Shown: positions 30,755 to 41,442, counted from the first letter of the stretch. The stretch: DNA of 64,000 nt from Phytophthora colocasiae (GCA_018806915.1 JAGKQI010000038.1:248001-312000); one strand, 5' to 3'. Made by a program: numbers and translations. Notes: generated by a model not told the origin, from the letters alone.

Positions 30755-30758
30755 AATC
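30755..30758. repeat. Target-site duplication, right copy (LTR element)
   Basis: AATC, matching 20975-20978. Confidence 0.75.
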
Positions 30759-30951
30759 CATTGCAAATTCCTCCAAGCAACGACCGCATTCCATCCGATA
30801 CAGAGAGGAATCGTGTTAGTTTGACAGGGTCCAAAGGCCATTGTTCAGCCAATTCTTCAGTTGAAAACTCGTTTTTCCTTGTCTGTATATACTCTCTAGC
30901 ATCCCGATTAAGTCCACCCAAGTCCACCAAGACATATCTGTTTGAGGACAT
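30755..30951 (-). pseudogene. 5' part of the NYN/PIN-like gene split by the LTR retrotransposon
   Basis: 65 codons from ATG 30951 to the insertion site. SNRYVLVDLGGLNRDAREYI aligns with STRYIFADLDALNQDVCKYM of the relative near 35890, as do KNEFS and KLTRFLSVSD. The frame continues exactly into the 3' part at 20978 once the element and one AATC are removed, giving an ancestral protein of about 418 residues. The start codon is 129 bp from the divergent MTR4 ATG, so the two probably shared a promoter region, which is still attached to this fragment. Confidence 0.75.
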
Positions 30952-31080
30952 AATTGTACTGGTGGACAAACGTGAAATGTTTCGATGAAATTTCACAGTT
31001 TTTTTTTACAATTAATATGTGGTCCACATCATGTGTGTGTTTTCGCCAGCATCCAGCCATTTCCATTCAATCAAGCAGAA

Positions 31081-34000
31081 ATGGACGAGGACTTAGACCT
31101 GTTCGGCGCTTTTGACGACTCCTCCGCGACGCTAACAGCCGAGGAACAAGCCGCTACTTCGTCTAAGCGTAAAGAAGCTCCTGCTTTTGCTGCGAATGAC
31201 GAGAAAGTGGCGTCTCCGCCAGCCAAGAAGCAGCAGAATGAAGGTCGTTTGGCCTCTACAGCTCTAAAAGTCGTTGAGGGCAAGCGCATCGATGCTACAC
31301 CAGTGGAAGGCAGTGACAAACATTCTGCTAATGGTGTAGTGTCCACTGGTACTCAACAGAAGAACCTCATTTCCTTCTCAGTTTATCCAGAGGACTACGA
31401 AGCTAAACCAACCGCTGGAGCTGCTGCTAAAAACCCTGCCAAGACGTACCCATTCACGTTGGACCCTTTTCAGCAACAAGCTGTGGACTATATCGAAGCT
31501 GGAGAGTCGGTGCTGGTTTCTGCCCATACTTCTGCAGGTAAAACTGCTGTGGCTGAGTACGCCATTGCCAAAAGTCTGCGAGACAAGCAGCGAGTTATTT
31601 ACACGTCCCCTATCAAGGCTCTGAGTAACCAAAAGTACAGAGATTTGCAAGAGGAGTTCGGAGATGTGGGTCTCATGACGGGAGATATCACAATTAACCC
31701 TGGAGCCACCTGTCTCATTATGACCACCGAGATTCTTCGAAGCATGCTGTACAGAGGTTCCGAAGTGATGCGAGAAGTGGCCTGGGTCATTTATGATGAA
31801 ATCCATTACATGAGAGACAAGGAACGTGGTGTTGTGTGGGAGGAAAGTATCATTCTGCTGCCTCACAAGGTCCGGTTCGTGTTCCTCTCAGCTACTATCC
31901 CGAATTCCAAGGAGTTTGCTGGATGGATCTGCCATATCCATCACCAGCCGTGCCATGTTGTGTACACGGACTACCGTCCGACCCCGCTGCAGCACTACCT
32001 TTTCCCAGCTGGAGGCAAAGGACTGCACTTGGTCGTGGACGAGAAGGGAAAATTCCGTGAAGATAACTTTCAGAAGGCAATTGCCACGTTGTCGGCGTCA
32101 GCAGATGATGCGGCAGCCGAATTGGCGTCGTACGGAAGTAACACGAAGCGGCGTAAAGCGCAGAAGAGCAACCCGAAGAAGAAAGTCGGCACTGACGTGT
32201 TCCGTATTGTCAAGTTGATCATGGAGCGCCAGTACGACCCGGTGATTATTTTCTCGTTCAGCAAGCGCGAATGCGAGTCCTACGCACTTTTGATGTCCAA
32301 GTTGGACTTCAACACGGAGGAGGAGAAGCAGTCCATCGATCAAATCTTCAAAAATGCGATGGATTCGTTGTCGGACGATGATCGTGCTCTGCCACAAGTA
32401 GACTCCATCCTTCCACTTCTTCGTCGTGGTATTGGTATTCACCACGGTGGCCTGCTGCCTATTTTGAAGGAAGTGATCGAGATTCTCTTTGGAGAAGGTC
32501 TGCTGAAGTGTCTGTTTGCCACTGAAACCTTCTCCATGGGTCTGAACATGCCTGCTAAGACAGTGGTGTTCACGAACTGCCGTAAGTATGATGGTAAAGA
32601 CTTCCGCTGGATCACTGCTGGTGAGTACATTCAGATGTCTGGACGTGCTGGCCGTCGTTCACTTGATGCGCGTGGAATTGTCATTCAGATGCTGAGTGAG
32701 CAGATGGAGCCGCAGGTAGCCAAGGGTATTCTGTACGGTCAAGCGGATCCGCTGTTCAGTACGTTCCACCTGGGCTACAACATGCTGCTTAACTTGATGC
32801 GTGTGGAAGACGCCGACCCAGAATACATGATCAAGCAGTCGTTCCACCAGTTCCAGAACGAGCAGGCTGCCCCTGCTCTAGAAGAAGCGCTTGAACGTGC
32901 CAAGGAGGAGAAGGATCAGATCGTGATCAAGAACGAGGAGGAGGTTGCGCAGTACTATTACCAATCCAGATCTCTCGTGCGTCTAAAAGAGGAGTTCCTG
33001 GCTATTCGCAACAAACCTGATTACGTGGTTCGCTTCCTCAACGGAGGTCGCTTGGTGAAGCTTTACTGTCCGGACAGTGATGACGGCGCCAACAAACCGA
33101 AGTGGGATTGGGGTGTCATTGTGAACTTTACGACGAAGAATGCCAGCGACTCGACTTCAGCAACACCCGATACGATTGTTCACGTGCTGCTTAACTGCAT
33201 GGCCAACAAGGACTCGAAGTCCAATGATGCCACTAATGGTAGCACCACCTCGGAGTTGCCGACACCTGCACCCGAGAACATGATGGGTCTCTCGACTTCT
33301 ACCAATTACGAGATGAAGATCTGCCCCGTGCCGCTGGAAATGCTCGATTTGATTTCCTCTCTGCGCGTGTACATTCCCAAGGACCTGCGCACACTCGAGA
33401 GTCGTCAGGCTGTGGGCAAATCGGTGAAGGAAGTGCTGCGTCGGTTCCCTCAGGGCGTGCCGCTCTTAGACCCCCGCGATGATATGGATATCCAGGACGA
33501 GCAGTTCACGCGCGTGATTGAAAAGACAGTTGAAGCCGAAAAGAAGTTGACGAACTCCCCGTTCCACAATGCAGCGGACAAGGAGGCTCGATTCGCACTG
33601 TACAACCTCAAGATGGAGGGTGAGGCCAAGATGCGCGAGCTAGAGCGCAGGATCAAGGAGTCCAAGTCCCTTGTGTTGCGTGACGACCTGCGTCGCCGTC
33701 GACGAGTGCTTCGACGACTGGAGTTTGTTGATAAGGAAGGGGTGATTCAACGCAAGGGCCGCACGGGCTGTGAAGTCTCCACTACGGACGAATTGCTGGT
33801 GACGGAGATGATTTTCAATGGCCAATTCAACGACCTGTCAGTTAATGATACGGTTGCACTGCTGAGCTGTTTGATCAACACGGAGAAAAAGAAGGAAAGT
33901 GACAAGCCACCGCAAGCCGAGAGTTTGGAGATCCCTGTTCGTCAGTTGCGTGAGACGGCCCAGCGCATTGCGAAGGTGATGCAAGACGCCAAGATCACAA

Positions 34001-34272
34001 TTGACGTGGACGAGTACGCAGGAGCCTTTAACACGAGTCTCGTGGACGTTGTGATCGCTTGGTGCCAAGGTGCCAAGTTCTCCCAAGTCTGCAAGATGTC
34101 GGACGCTTTCGAGGGTACGATCATTCGTTGTCTGCGTCGCCTAGAGGAATTGCTGCGTCAGTTAACCCTTGCTGCGCATTCTATCGGTGACGTTGAGCTG
34201 GAGAAAAAGTTTGACGAAGGTGGCAAGAAACTCAAGCGCGACATTGTATTTGCTGCCTCGCTCTACCTGTAG
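31081..34272 (+). CDS. MTR4: MTR4/SKIV2L2-type exosome RNA helicase
   Basis: 1,063 aa, single exon, the usual length for the family. The acidic start MDEDLDLFGAFDD is preferred to the in-frame codon at 30985, which lies upstream of the likely promoter. Motifs: Walker A AHTSAGKT (148-155), SPIKALSNQKY, DEIH box in VIYDEIHYM (about 238), SATIPN, FSFSKREC, the HHGGLLP region, TETFSMGLNMPA and QMSGRAGRR. An arch/KOW insertion follows and a DSHCT domain closes the C-terminus (FEGTIIRCLRRLEELLRQL). Mtr4 unwinds RNA for the nuclear exosome within TRAMP-type complexes, in rRNA maturation and RNA surveillance. Confidence 0.95.
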   Translation: MDEDLDLFGAFDDSSATLTAEEQAATSSKRKEAPAFAANDEKVASPPAKKQQNEGRLASTALKVVEGKRIDATPVEGSDKHSANGVVSTGTQQKNLISFSVYPEDYEAKPTAGAAAKNPAKTYPFTLDPFQQQAVDYIEAGESVLVSAHTSAGKTAVAEYAIAKSLRDKQRVIYTSPIKALSNQKYRDLQEEFGDVGLMTGDITINPGATCLIMTTEILRSMLYRGSEVMREVAWVIYDEIHYMRDKERGVVWEESIILLPHKVRFVFLSATIPNSKEFAGWICHIHHQPCHVVYTDYRPTPLQHYLFPAGGKGLHLVVDEKGKFREDNFQKAIATLSASADDAAAELASYGSNTKRRKAQKSNPKKKVGTDVFRIVKLIMERQYDPVIIFSFSKRECESYALLMSKLDFNTEEEKQSIDQIFKNAMDSLSDDDRALPQVDSILPLLRRGIGIHHGGLLPILKEVIEILFGEGLLKCLFATETFSMGLNMPAKTVVFTNCRKYDGKDFRWITAGEYIQMSGRAGRRSLDARGIVIQMLSEQMEPQVAKGILYGQADPLFSTFHLGYNMLLNLMRVEDADPEYMIKQSFHQFQNEQAAPALEEALERAKEEKDQIVIKNEEEVAQYYYQSRSLVRLKEEFLAIRNKPDYVVRFLNGGRLVKLYCPDSDDGANKPKWDWGVIVNFTTKNASDSTSATPDTIVHVLLNCMANKDSKSNDATNGSTTSELPTPAPENMMGLSTSTNYEMKICPVPLEMLDLISSLRVYIPKDLRTLESRQAVGKSVKEVLRRFPQGVPLLDPRDDMDIQDEQFTRVIEKTVEAEKKLTNSPFHNAADKEARFALYNLKMEGEAKMRELERRIKESKSLVLRDDLRRRRRVLRRLEFVDKEGVIQRKGRTGCEVSTTDELLVTEMIFNGQFNDLSVNDTVALLSCLINTEKKKESDKPPQAESLEIPVRQLRETAQRIAKVMQDAKITIDVDEYAGAFNTSLVDVVIAWCQGAKFSQVCKMSDAFEGTIIRCLRRLEELLRQLTLAAHSIGDVELEKKFDEGGKKLKRDIVFAASLYL

Positions 34273-34441
34273 TTAGTTATCTACGAAACATCAATACAAG
34301 TTCACTTGCCTTGCTTTGCCAAGTTACTGTTGATTTCGTGAGAGGTAAAATATCTGCAGAAGTACAGAAGGACGGTACGGTATGCGATTTTCGCTACATT
34401 TTGCAACCAATTTCGCGTTTGTCCACTTTTGGCGCACAACA

Positions 34442-34541
34442 ATGTCCCCTGGTGGACTTGGACGGACTTAATCGGGGTGTTACAGAGTCTATGCTGTCAA
34501 ACTAACACGATTCCTCTTTGTTTCGGATGGAATGCGGTCGC
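34442..34541 (+). pseudogene. Internally deleted fragment of the NYN/PIN-like gene family
   Basis: Plus-strand sequence coding for PLVDLDGLNRG and then, after a jump, KLTRFLFVSDGMRS. At DNA level it matches the 5' part of the split gene (minus strand, about 30770-30940), with roughly 60-70 nt missing between the two blocks and the frame lost. It lies just downstream of MTR4 in opposite orientation to the other copies. The rest of 34273-34886 shows nothing else. Confidence 0.65.
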
Positions 34542-34886
34542 ATCAGTAGGTCGTGCAGTCAAAACAGTAATTGGCGTTGGTTCAACTACGTACTGCAGTT
34601 TGCTTGATTTTTGAACATTATGACTTTAAAGTGCATCAGCAAGACACAACGCAACCGTAACGATGGCAAGTGAAGTAGCCACCACGCCGACCAAATCTGT
34701 GCCAATACTAGCAGAAGACAACCATGCTGTGATCTTGTGAATCGCCAGCACTGCAAGAGCAGTTCTCCAATTTTTGATACCAGTCGCAACTCCGTTCTGC
34801 TTCAGTGCAAGATCAATTGCATCTATAGTAGTAGCGTTGAATAATCTGCTTTCTCTTTGCTACTGACGCTGCTTTTGCTCTCGACT

Positions 34887-35890
34887 TTACTGGTATCCAC
34901 TAACATATTCCGACGCCAAAGCGCCAAACTCCTCATCCAGTCGACCTCGCTGATATTCCTCAACGTCATGTTTCACTCGCTCAGACAATTCTCCAAGACT
35001 GGACAAGGCTGACTCCACTTCTTTCGTACAAATGTTCACTTTCTCCTCGATCACTTGTTCGTGGTGTTTACGCAGAGAAGTTGCAGTTTTGCGATGTTCC
35101 TTCAAACGTTTCTGAAAGTCTTCATCTTGCTTGCTCAATTGGTAGGCGAACGCCTCTTGTTGCTGTTGCAGTTGACGATGAAGTTGTCGTGCTGGCGTGT
35201 ACGCTGAGCTTCTGAATCTGTTTCCATAGCCAAAACCTTCATCTGTAGCTCATGAATATATTCATACAGACTCGACAACTTGTACGTCATTGGAATACTT
35301 TTTGTTTCGCCAACCGGGACGGTATCTCTTGCTGTGAACATCATATCATAGTCACCAGATATCTCCTTAACCAGACTCCGGACTGAATCATTCAAGTAAA
35401 TACACTTAAAGTGCGTTGCATATTCCAATGCCAATCGATCAAACATCTCGGAATCTCGATCTCGGAAGCAATAACAGTGTACACACCAGCCAGCCTCAAA
35501 GTATTTCTCCACTCCAAGAAGCACAGAGCCTGCCAACTTACCAGCAACAAGTACCAGCGTTTTAGCTCCATATGTGTCCTCTTTATCAAGATTTCTCTTA
35601 GGTCTGGGTAAATTCCCGAGTGTTCGGTACTTGGACTCGCTCGGTCTCATTTCCCATCCAGCAGCTCGAAACGCCTCGGCATCTTTAAGCTTCAGATAGT
35701 AATAACTCCCATGGAAATGTTTGACTGCTTCATCGGAGTTAGAAAGGAACTTTGTCAACTTATGGGCACTGATGGGGAAATGTTTGGTTAATTCTGCGTC
35801 CGAGAACTCGTTCTTGTGCGCTTTCATGTACTTGCAAACGTCCTGGTTGAGAGCATCCAGATCCGCGAAAATGTACCGAGTAGAAGGCAT
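34887..35890 (-). pseudogene. Relative of the split NYN/PIN-like gene, frameshifted before a coiled-coil tail
   Basis: From ATG 35890 (MPSTRYIFADLDALNQ) the frame codes for about 250 residues, including KHFPISAHKLTKFLSNSDEA, DAEAFRAAGWEMR and TLVLVAGKLAG...YFEAGWCVHCYCFRDRD, and then stops at SPTN (35135). A second minus-strand frame takes over near 35190 with a coiled coil: LHRQLQQQQEAFAYQLSKQD, then EDFQKRLKEHRKTATSLRKH, ending at 34887. A single-base change around 35180-35195 explains the break. The first part could still make a truncated protein. Function unknown. Confidence 0.65.
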
Positions 35891-36095
35891 CTGCGTCTCT
35901 CCCGAGGAATTGGCTGATGAGCTTTGAGAACCTTTTGAAGAATGACAGTTCCTGGATGCTGAAGCTCGACAGATGGATACAATCTCGTGGCTAAAGCAAA
36001 AGTGAACGAGCTCGACATGCATTACGATACGATACCGCTGTTTTCTACTGAGGTTTCTGTTTCTATGATCCGCTTCAACATGTATCTGAGGTGTC

Positions 36096-38118
36096 TCACT
36101 TTAGTGTGAGTTTCTTGGCAACACCCAGATCGATATGCACGAGACGACAAGTTCCGAAAAGTCTCTCAGGGAGCTCGTCAGGGCTTTGACCTTCCAGCAC
36201 GAAGCCCATGTCGATCACCAGCTTCTTCGTGTATCCTGATACAAGGCCGACCACGCGGTTAGCCACTGCTGACGAACCAATGTCCACATCCAGTTCGAAG
36301 TACTGCTTTCCACGGAAATATGGCTGACGCAGTTTCTTGCCAATCAATGCTGGAGTGGAGCCCACTGCTTGTCGCACAATGAAGCTCCCTTCTACGATGC
36401 ACGGGATCAGCTTAAACCGCTCGTTGCGGAACTCGTCCGAGCCTTCCAAGAAATCTGCCATCAACTCGGAAGATGGCGAACCGTCCGTCAAGATGGACGG
36501 GTGAGGCACCTGGTAGTACAACACCGCGTTGATGCGCGGGTTGCCAGGCACCACAAAGTTGATCACGAACGTGAACGGCATCTCAGTTCCTTTCTCCTCG
36601 TGGCGTCGTAGTTCACGTTGAACAGGGTTGTCAGGGTGTGAGGCAATGTGTTCCACTGCCTCTGTCGACTCGTAAAGGTCCACACCAACGAGACGGAAGT
36701 ACGGAGACTGCGATGGGATCTTCCGTCGGTCGGTCAAATAGTCGGGGCCACGCACCATCATCGCTGCTCCGTCCGGCTCGGCCCACATCGACCGGGGCAC
36801 ATTACTGGGAAACTCTTCCAGTTGAGAAACCGGCGCTTCAGCGTTACCTGCAGCACCGACGCCACCTTCTTCTTGAGCTACGTTGGCCTGTTGCTCCTCT
36901 GTCGAAGCTACAAGAGCAGCAGAAAACTCCTCCGGGACGTTAGGACACACGTACTTGCGCGCTTCCATTACATCTCGTAATCCCGTTAACGACAACACCT
37001 GAGGTCGCACGTACAAGTGCATCACGTTCAGACGCTGCAATAATTTGCCTTCCCACCCTTGTGGGTCCAAGTGCACCACGTTGGTGACCATAGACGTCAA
37101 TTCGTCGCCTTGAGTGACGCCCAGAGCTCGCGGAGAAATGATGAAGCCGCCGCCCTTGCACGTCGCTCGCACTAGTCCATGCATCGGCGGACACTCAGGG
37201 TGCAACGCGCTCTGCATACAAATAACGTACGATCCATCTTCTGCTCGTCGCCAATACCTCAACAAACAGAGATCTCTCGGTGCCAGCCATCTACAATAGA
37301 AATGTCATCAGCATCAATACATTGAAACCATCTCAACTACAACAATCGACTTACATGGGCCACATCCACACTGGTCGGTAGACGATGTGAATAATATCCG
37401 AGTGGTCATCAATCGTGTGCACCACTTCCGCTCTCTCCACTGATGCATCCCACACGGGATAATTCTTGATGCCCATCAAATACATAAAGATCTCGGACGG
37501 AGAGCCATCCACTACTTGTAACGTCTTGAAGCACGGCACAGCAGTCTTAGCTCGTGCATTGGATAGTGTCCACAGTGCTGCAGCCACCACAAGCAACGTC
37601 AATAGCACGGACACCACGAATCCTCCTCCGCCAATGTGTCCAGCCAGAAAAGTCACTAATCCAGCGGATGCCGTGGACAACAGCATATTATTAAGAGGCT
37701 CAGAAGTAGCTACACCCTCTGACTGCTCCTGCCATATCTGTATGCCTGAAAACAGGTCCACAACCTTCCAAGAGGCTGCAAACATGGCCCAAGAACGTTC
37801 CAACTCGCTTAAAAGCCTCACTGTGCTGGGGACATCGGACGACGCCGGTTGACCACCATAATCAAAGCGTAGATTCGGTACAGAAGCTCGAGCGTGTGGA
37901 TGCAGCACTGGTTTAGCTGAATTGGACGGTAGGAGAGTCGCAGTAGTGGCTCGAGGCTCAGTGGACGTCTGCGTGGCCGTTGCGGAGCGCATGGCTTCGG
38001 GATCAGAGACGGGGACGGCACCTACAGACACGGAAGCTTTAAGAGCAGGAGGAACGGAGCCACGAGGAGAGGAACAAGCCGAGTGGCTGGAGCTCTTGTC
38101 GCGACGACTGACCTCCAT
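36096..38118 (-). CDS. EDR2-like START/DUF1336 lipid-binding membrane protein, two exons
   Basis: Exons 38118-37355 and 37290-36096 with a 64-nt GT-AG intron (37354-37291); phases agree and give 652 codons. The N-terminal 120 residues are Ser/Ala-rich. Two hydrophobic helices follow (MLLSTASAGLVTFLAGHI and VVSVLLTLLVVAAALWTL). A START domain spans the intron (SEIFMYLMGIKNYPVWDA, VWMWP|I, LRYWRRAEDGSYVICMQS, YVRPQVLSL). The C-terminus is DUF1336 (EDR2_C): FVINFVVPGNPRINAVLYYQ, RFKLIPCIVEGSF, FELDVDIGSSAVANRVVG. Plant EDR2 binds phosphoinositides and represses defence-related death; in oomycetes a role in lipid transfer or sensing at membranes is likely but unproven. Confidence 0.88.
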
Positions 38119-38159
38119 CGTCGCTAAAGGTAGGTAGAGAGTATGTGTGACGTGCGATG

Positions 38160-38292
38160 TAGCGCATACGAAGATTAAATACCCTGTTGAATATGATCAT
38201 CAACTATTTATAGATGTTAAAGAGTTTGCACAAATTAAATATAAACCTCTTACATTTGATATGTGGAAAAAATGTAAAAGAAGAACTGGAGA
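38160..38292 (+). other. AT-rich island of foreign composition
   Basis: Between the EDR2-like and IDE genes, a stretch much richer in A and T than its surroundings keeps an open plus frame (38147-38368) coding for YDHQLFIDVKEFAQIKYKP and FDMWKKCKRR. Composition and codon choice resemble oomycete mitochondrial DNA, so a nuclear mitochondrial insertion or another AT-rich mobile fragment is possible. I do not recognise the protein. Confidence 0.4.
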
Positions 38293-38379
38293 AGGTAGGA
38301 GGATACGTCGGGTGAGACAAATCGGTGCCATATGGCGGAGTGACATCATCAATTTAGGGTCAAGTTGAAGCGGTTGCAC

Positions 38380-41300
38380 CTAAAGTTTAGCACATGTGGG
38401 GCTAATGGTGGCTCGCTCTGGGAACAACGGCATCTGTTGCTTGAAAGTGAAAATGTCGTTGATCACCTTGACTTGCTTAAAAGGTGCAGTATCCTCCGTT
38501 GCCTGCTGCAACAGCATTGCAGCGGTCAAACCCGTGGAAGTGATAGTCGAAGTGCTGCTCGAAGTTTTATCCACTGACAACACTGGGAACGGATGTTTCG
38601 CGCCGTAGAGACAGATACTGAGCTTACTCCTTCGTTGTCCGTCAACAGCAATGAACGAGTCGAAGAACGACACGAGATCGCGCGGCTGCAAAGCCGATAC
38701 GATGGCCGCAACACGCTGACGACGATCGAACACGAACGACTCGTTGGCGATCTCCCGCCACGCACGCATCGATTCCTCCATCTCGTGCTTGGGCTTCTCC
38801 ACTAGTGCCTTAACGACTGCGTTCACCTGCTTCTGCCACGTCGCTGCGGGCATTTCCGCGAGGATGGAGCGGAAGCGAGCGACGAACAGCTCAATGCGCT
38901 GGTCCAGGAGCTGTGGAGACGCCACGTCCGATTGAATCAGGATGCGGAAGTAATCCACGCCTTCGGTGCGCATCATGCCAGAGAACACGAGATAGCCAAG
39001 CTGCTCCTGCGTACGGAGCTGGTTGAAGCAAGGCTCCTTGAAGATGTGCGCGAATAACTCGAGACGAGCACGGAGAGCCATGGTGCTGCCTTCCGTCTCA
39101 CAGTCCAACTGGTACAAGGTGCAGATGGCCGAGTTGAGGTTAGCCTCGTTCCATTCACGACGCTGGAAGCGATACTCGCTGGCATCGGCGAGTTGTACGA
39201 TACGCGGCTTGGCCACTTGACTCGGGAACAGCGGGAAACTGCCGCCACTAGTGCTTGGATCCTTGTTAAAGCCAAATAACTGCAACACTTGTTGCATCAA
39301 AGGCGACGCCGCACTTTGCTGGAGGTTACCATAGAGGAATCCTTCCACGAACACCTGCTGGAAAATGAATTGACTATGAGATGCCAGATCAGACAGCGTG
39401 AGGTGCCCGATAGCACGAATTTTGTCGTCGACACTCCACTTTGAGACTTCCAGCAGTTGGCTGCAGACATGGACAGCATGCTGGTAGGGTTCCTCAAGGA
39501 AGAAGTTCTCGTACATACGCTTCGTACGGTCCTTCACACGTTCGAAGACGGCTTCTTCGTACTTGTATTCTGGCTTGGTCATCTCCAGCATCTGCTCCAG
39601 AACCTTGAAGAGCAAAGTCGGAAGTTTGTGGGAATATCCACCGACATGAAGCTCCAGTGCACGAGAGTTGAAACCTATCTCATACTCCATGCCGGCGAGT
39701 TCTGCATCATAAGACACTTCTGTGAGCTTGTCCTTCAAGTATCGCACAAATAAACTTGTGAGCACCGCGTGGTACGGGGTGGACGACAATGATGGCGAGT
39801 AGAAGAGGAAGTGCATCATCATCTTGGGCTTGCGGAACTGGACGTCTGGCTTGTACCAAAGACGGCACTGTTCATCCTGTTGCAACAGCAGCGGAGGAGA
39901 TAAGGCAACACCTTCGTCACACCCCGATGAGGTGGACATCGGACGAGGTGGCGTCACAATACGGAAGTCAGTGCAGATGAACTCATTACGATGAGGAAGC
40001 TTCAGGTCCACATTAGAAGGAGGGGACGTCCAGCGTTGAATGAGCTCTTTGTTAAGCTGATCCTCCGAGTACGGTGTCTGGTACCACTTTTCCACACTTT
40101 GTGTCTTGCCTTCAAACGTCTTGCTCACCACAGTAAGACGCATTCGCTGCGGAGTGAGTAGGTCCAGCACCTTCTGGACCTTGTCACCATCGTACTCGTA
40201 CAGGATGTAGCCACCGGAAAGAATATACTTAGGTGGATAGCGGTGCATCACGTTTGCCAAGTGGCTGACGTAGTGGATGGGACTCTCCTTACTCTTGAAG
40301 CGGAAATCCTGGAGTGCCAGGTCCTGCGTCTCGCGGAAGATCCATGGTTCAAACGGAGCCTCACGTTGCAGCATCTGAATATACTGATACACGGCTTCAA
40401 CGACGTCCTCTACGTGCTCAATACCGGTATCCGTAACATCAACCTTCACGCAGAACAGCCCCCAGTCCTCATTATCCCGGAAGAGTCCGGCCGAAAGACC
40501 GTTAGCCCACTTCTGCGCCTTCAAGAAGCTCAGAATCGATCCAGGACCTTCGTGACCGATCAAATGCGACAGAATCTTCGTCGGCTTGGTCAAAAAGTCC
40601 CAGTGGAGCGACGGCAGGGGCCACGAGATGTCAATAACCCGAAGGTCTTTCACTGGTGCCACATGCACCACACGAGCGAGTCTCGATTCATCAAATGGTA
40701 CTGCATCTCCAAACGTCGGGAAGCTACGGCCAGTGTTTTTAATCCCTGAGAACAGTTCTTCCGCCCAGCCTTTCAATGTCGCCAAACTCTCCTTACCACA
40801 GATCACGAGCTTCATGATGCTGGCTGAGTAGTACGTGGCATGGAAGTCCAGCAACGCTGCACGTACATCCACTCCCTTTTCACTGGGGATCGTCCCCAAC
40901 GTCTCAATGTTCCCTGTACCGAATTTGTGGAACGGATGGTCCGGATTCGACAGGGATTTCTGCAGTTGATACAGTCGTCGGTGGTCATTCTGCAGATTCT
41001 TGGCATTCTCGGAGTTCACAGCATTCATCTCCCTCTGGGTAGCACCAGGAGTGAACAATGGAGCAATGAAAAACTGTGAGAATCGATCCAGAGCTTCGTG
41101 CAGATGTTCACTCAGCACGTCGAAGTAGAAATTGGTGTGCATTTGAGACGTGGACGCGTTGCTGCGGCCGCTATGAGCACTCAGGAACTTCTTGTAGCTG
41201 TTTTCATCGGGATATTTAGCTGTGCCCAAGAATAACATGTGTTCTAGGAAATGCGCAAGCCCTGGGAGCTCTTCCGGGTCGCTCTGATGACCCACGTGTA

Positions 41301-41442
41301 TGTCCATGGCGGCTGCGGATTTCTCTGTCTTGGGGTCCGAGATGAGCAACACTTGCAAGGCGTTGGACAGAGTGAAGGTCTCGTACTTGCGTTCGTCTAG
41401 CGCAGACACATCTAAGCCATTGAGGGTAACTACGGACGCCAT
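38380..41442 (-). CDS. IDE: Insulysin-like M16A zinc metalloprotease
   Basis: 1,020 aa, the length of insulin-degrading enzyme. The zinc site HFLEH (H64, E67, H68) plus E145 in NSENAKN has the same spacing as in human IDE. Other family marks are LVISD-like LLISDPKTEKSAAA, GLAHFLEHMLFLGT, HTNFYFDV and a C-terminal inactive M16 half with RTQEQLGYLVFSG. It degrades short peptides in the cytosol, inside a clam-shell chamber. The start at 41442 (MASVVTLNG) is chosen over the in-frame ATG at 41547 because an initiator-like motif lies between them. Single exon. Confidence 0.93.
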   Translation of the reverse strand: MASVVTLNGLDVSALDERKYETFTLSNALQVLLISDPKTEKSAAAMDIHVGHQSDPEELPGLAHFLEHMLFLGTAKYPDENSYKKFLSAHSGRSNASTSQMHTNFYFDVLSEHLHEALDRFSQFFIAPLFTPGATQREMNAVNSENAKNLQNDHRRLYQLQKSLSNPDHPFHKFGTGNIETLGTIPSEKGVDVRAALLDFHATYYSASIMKLVICGKESLATLKGWAEELFSGIKNTGRSFPTFGDAVPFDESRLARVVHVAPVKDLRVIDISWPLPSLHWDFLTKPTKILSHLIGHEGPGSILSFLKAQKWANGLSAGLFRDNEDWGLFCVKVDVTDTGIEHVEDVVEAVYQYIQMLQREAPFEPWIFRETQDLALQDFRFKSKESPIHYVSHLANVMHRYPPKYILSGGYILYEYDGDKVQKVLDLLTPQRMRLTVVSKTFEGKTQSVEKWYQTPYSEDQLNKELIQRWTSPPSNVDLKLPHRNEFICTDFRIVTPPRPMSTSSGCDEGVALSPPLLLQQDEQCRLWYKPDVQFRKPKMMMHFLFYSPSLSSTPYHAVLTSLFVRYLKDKLTEVSYDAELAGMEYEIGFNSRALELHVGGYSHKLPTLLFKVLEQMLEMTKPEYKYEEAVFERVKDRTKRMYENFFLEEPYQHAVHVCSQLLEVSKWSVDDKIRAIGHLTLSDLASHSQFIFQQVFVEGFLYGNLQQSAASPLMQQVLQLFGFNKDPSTSGGSFPLFPSQVAKPRIVQLADASEYRFQRREWNEANLNSAICTLYQLDCETEGSTMALRARLELFAHIFKEPCFNQLRTQEQLGYLVFSGMMRTEGVDYFRILIQSDVASPQLLDQRIELFVARFRSILAEMPAATWQKQVNAVVKALVEKPKHEMEESMRAWREIANESFVFDRRQRVAAIVSALQPRDLVSFFDSFIAVDGQRRSKLSICLYGAKHPFPVLSVDKTSSSTSTITSTGLTAAMLLQQATEDTAPFKQVKVINDIFTFKQQMPLFPERATISPTCAKL

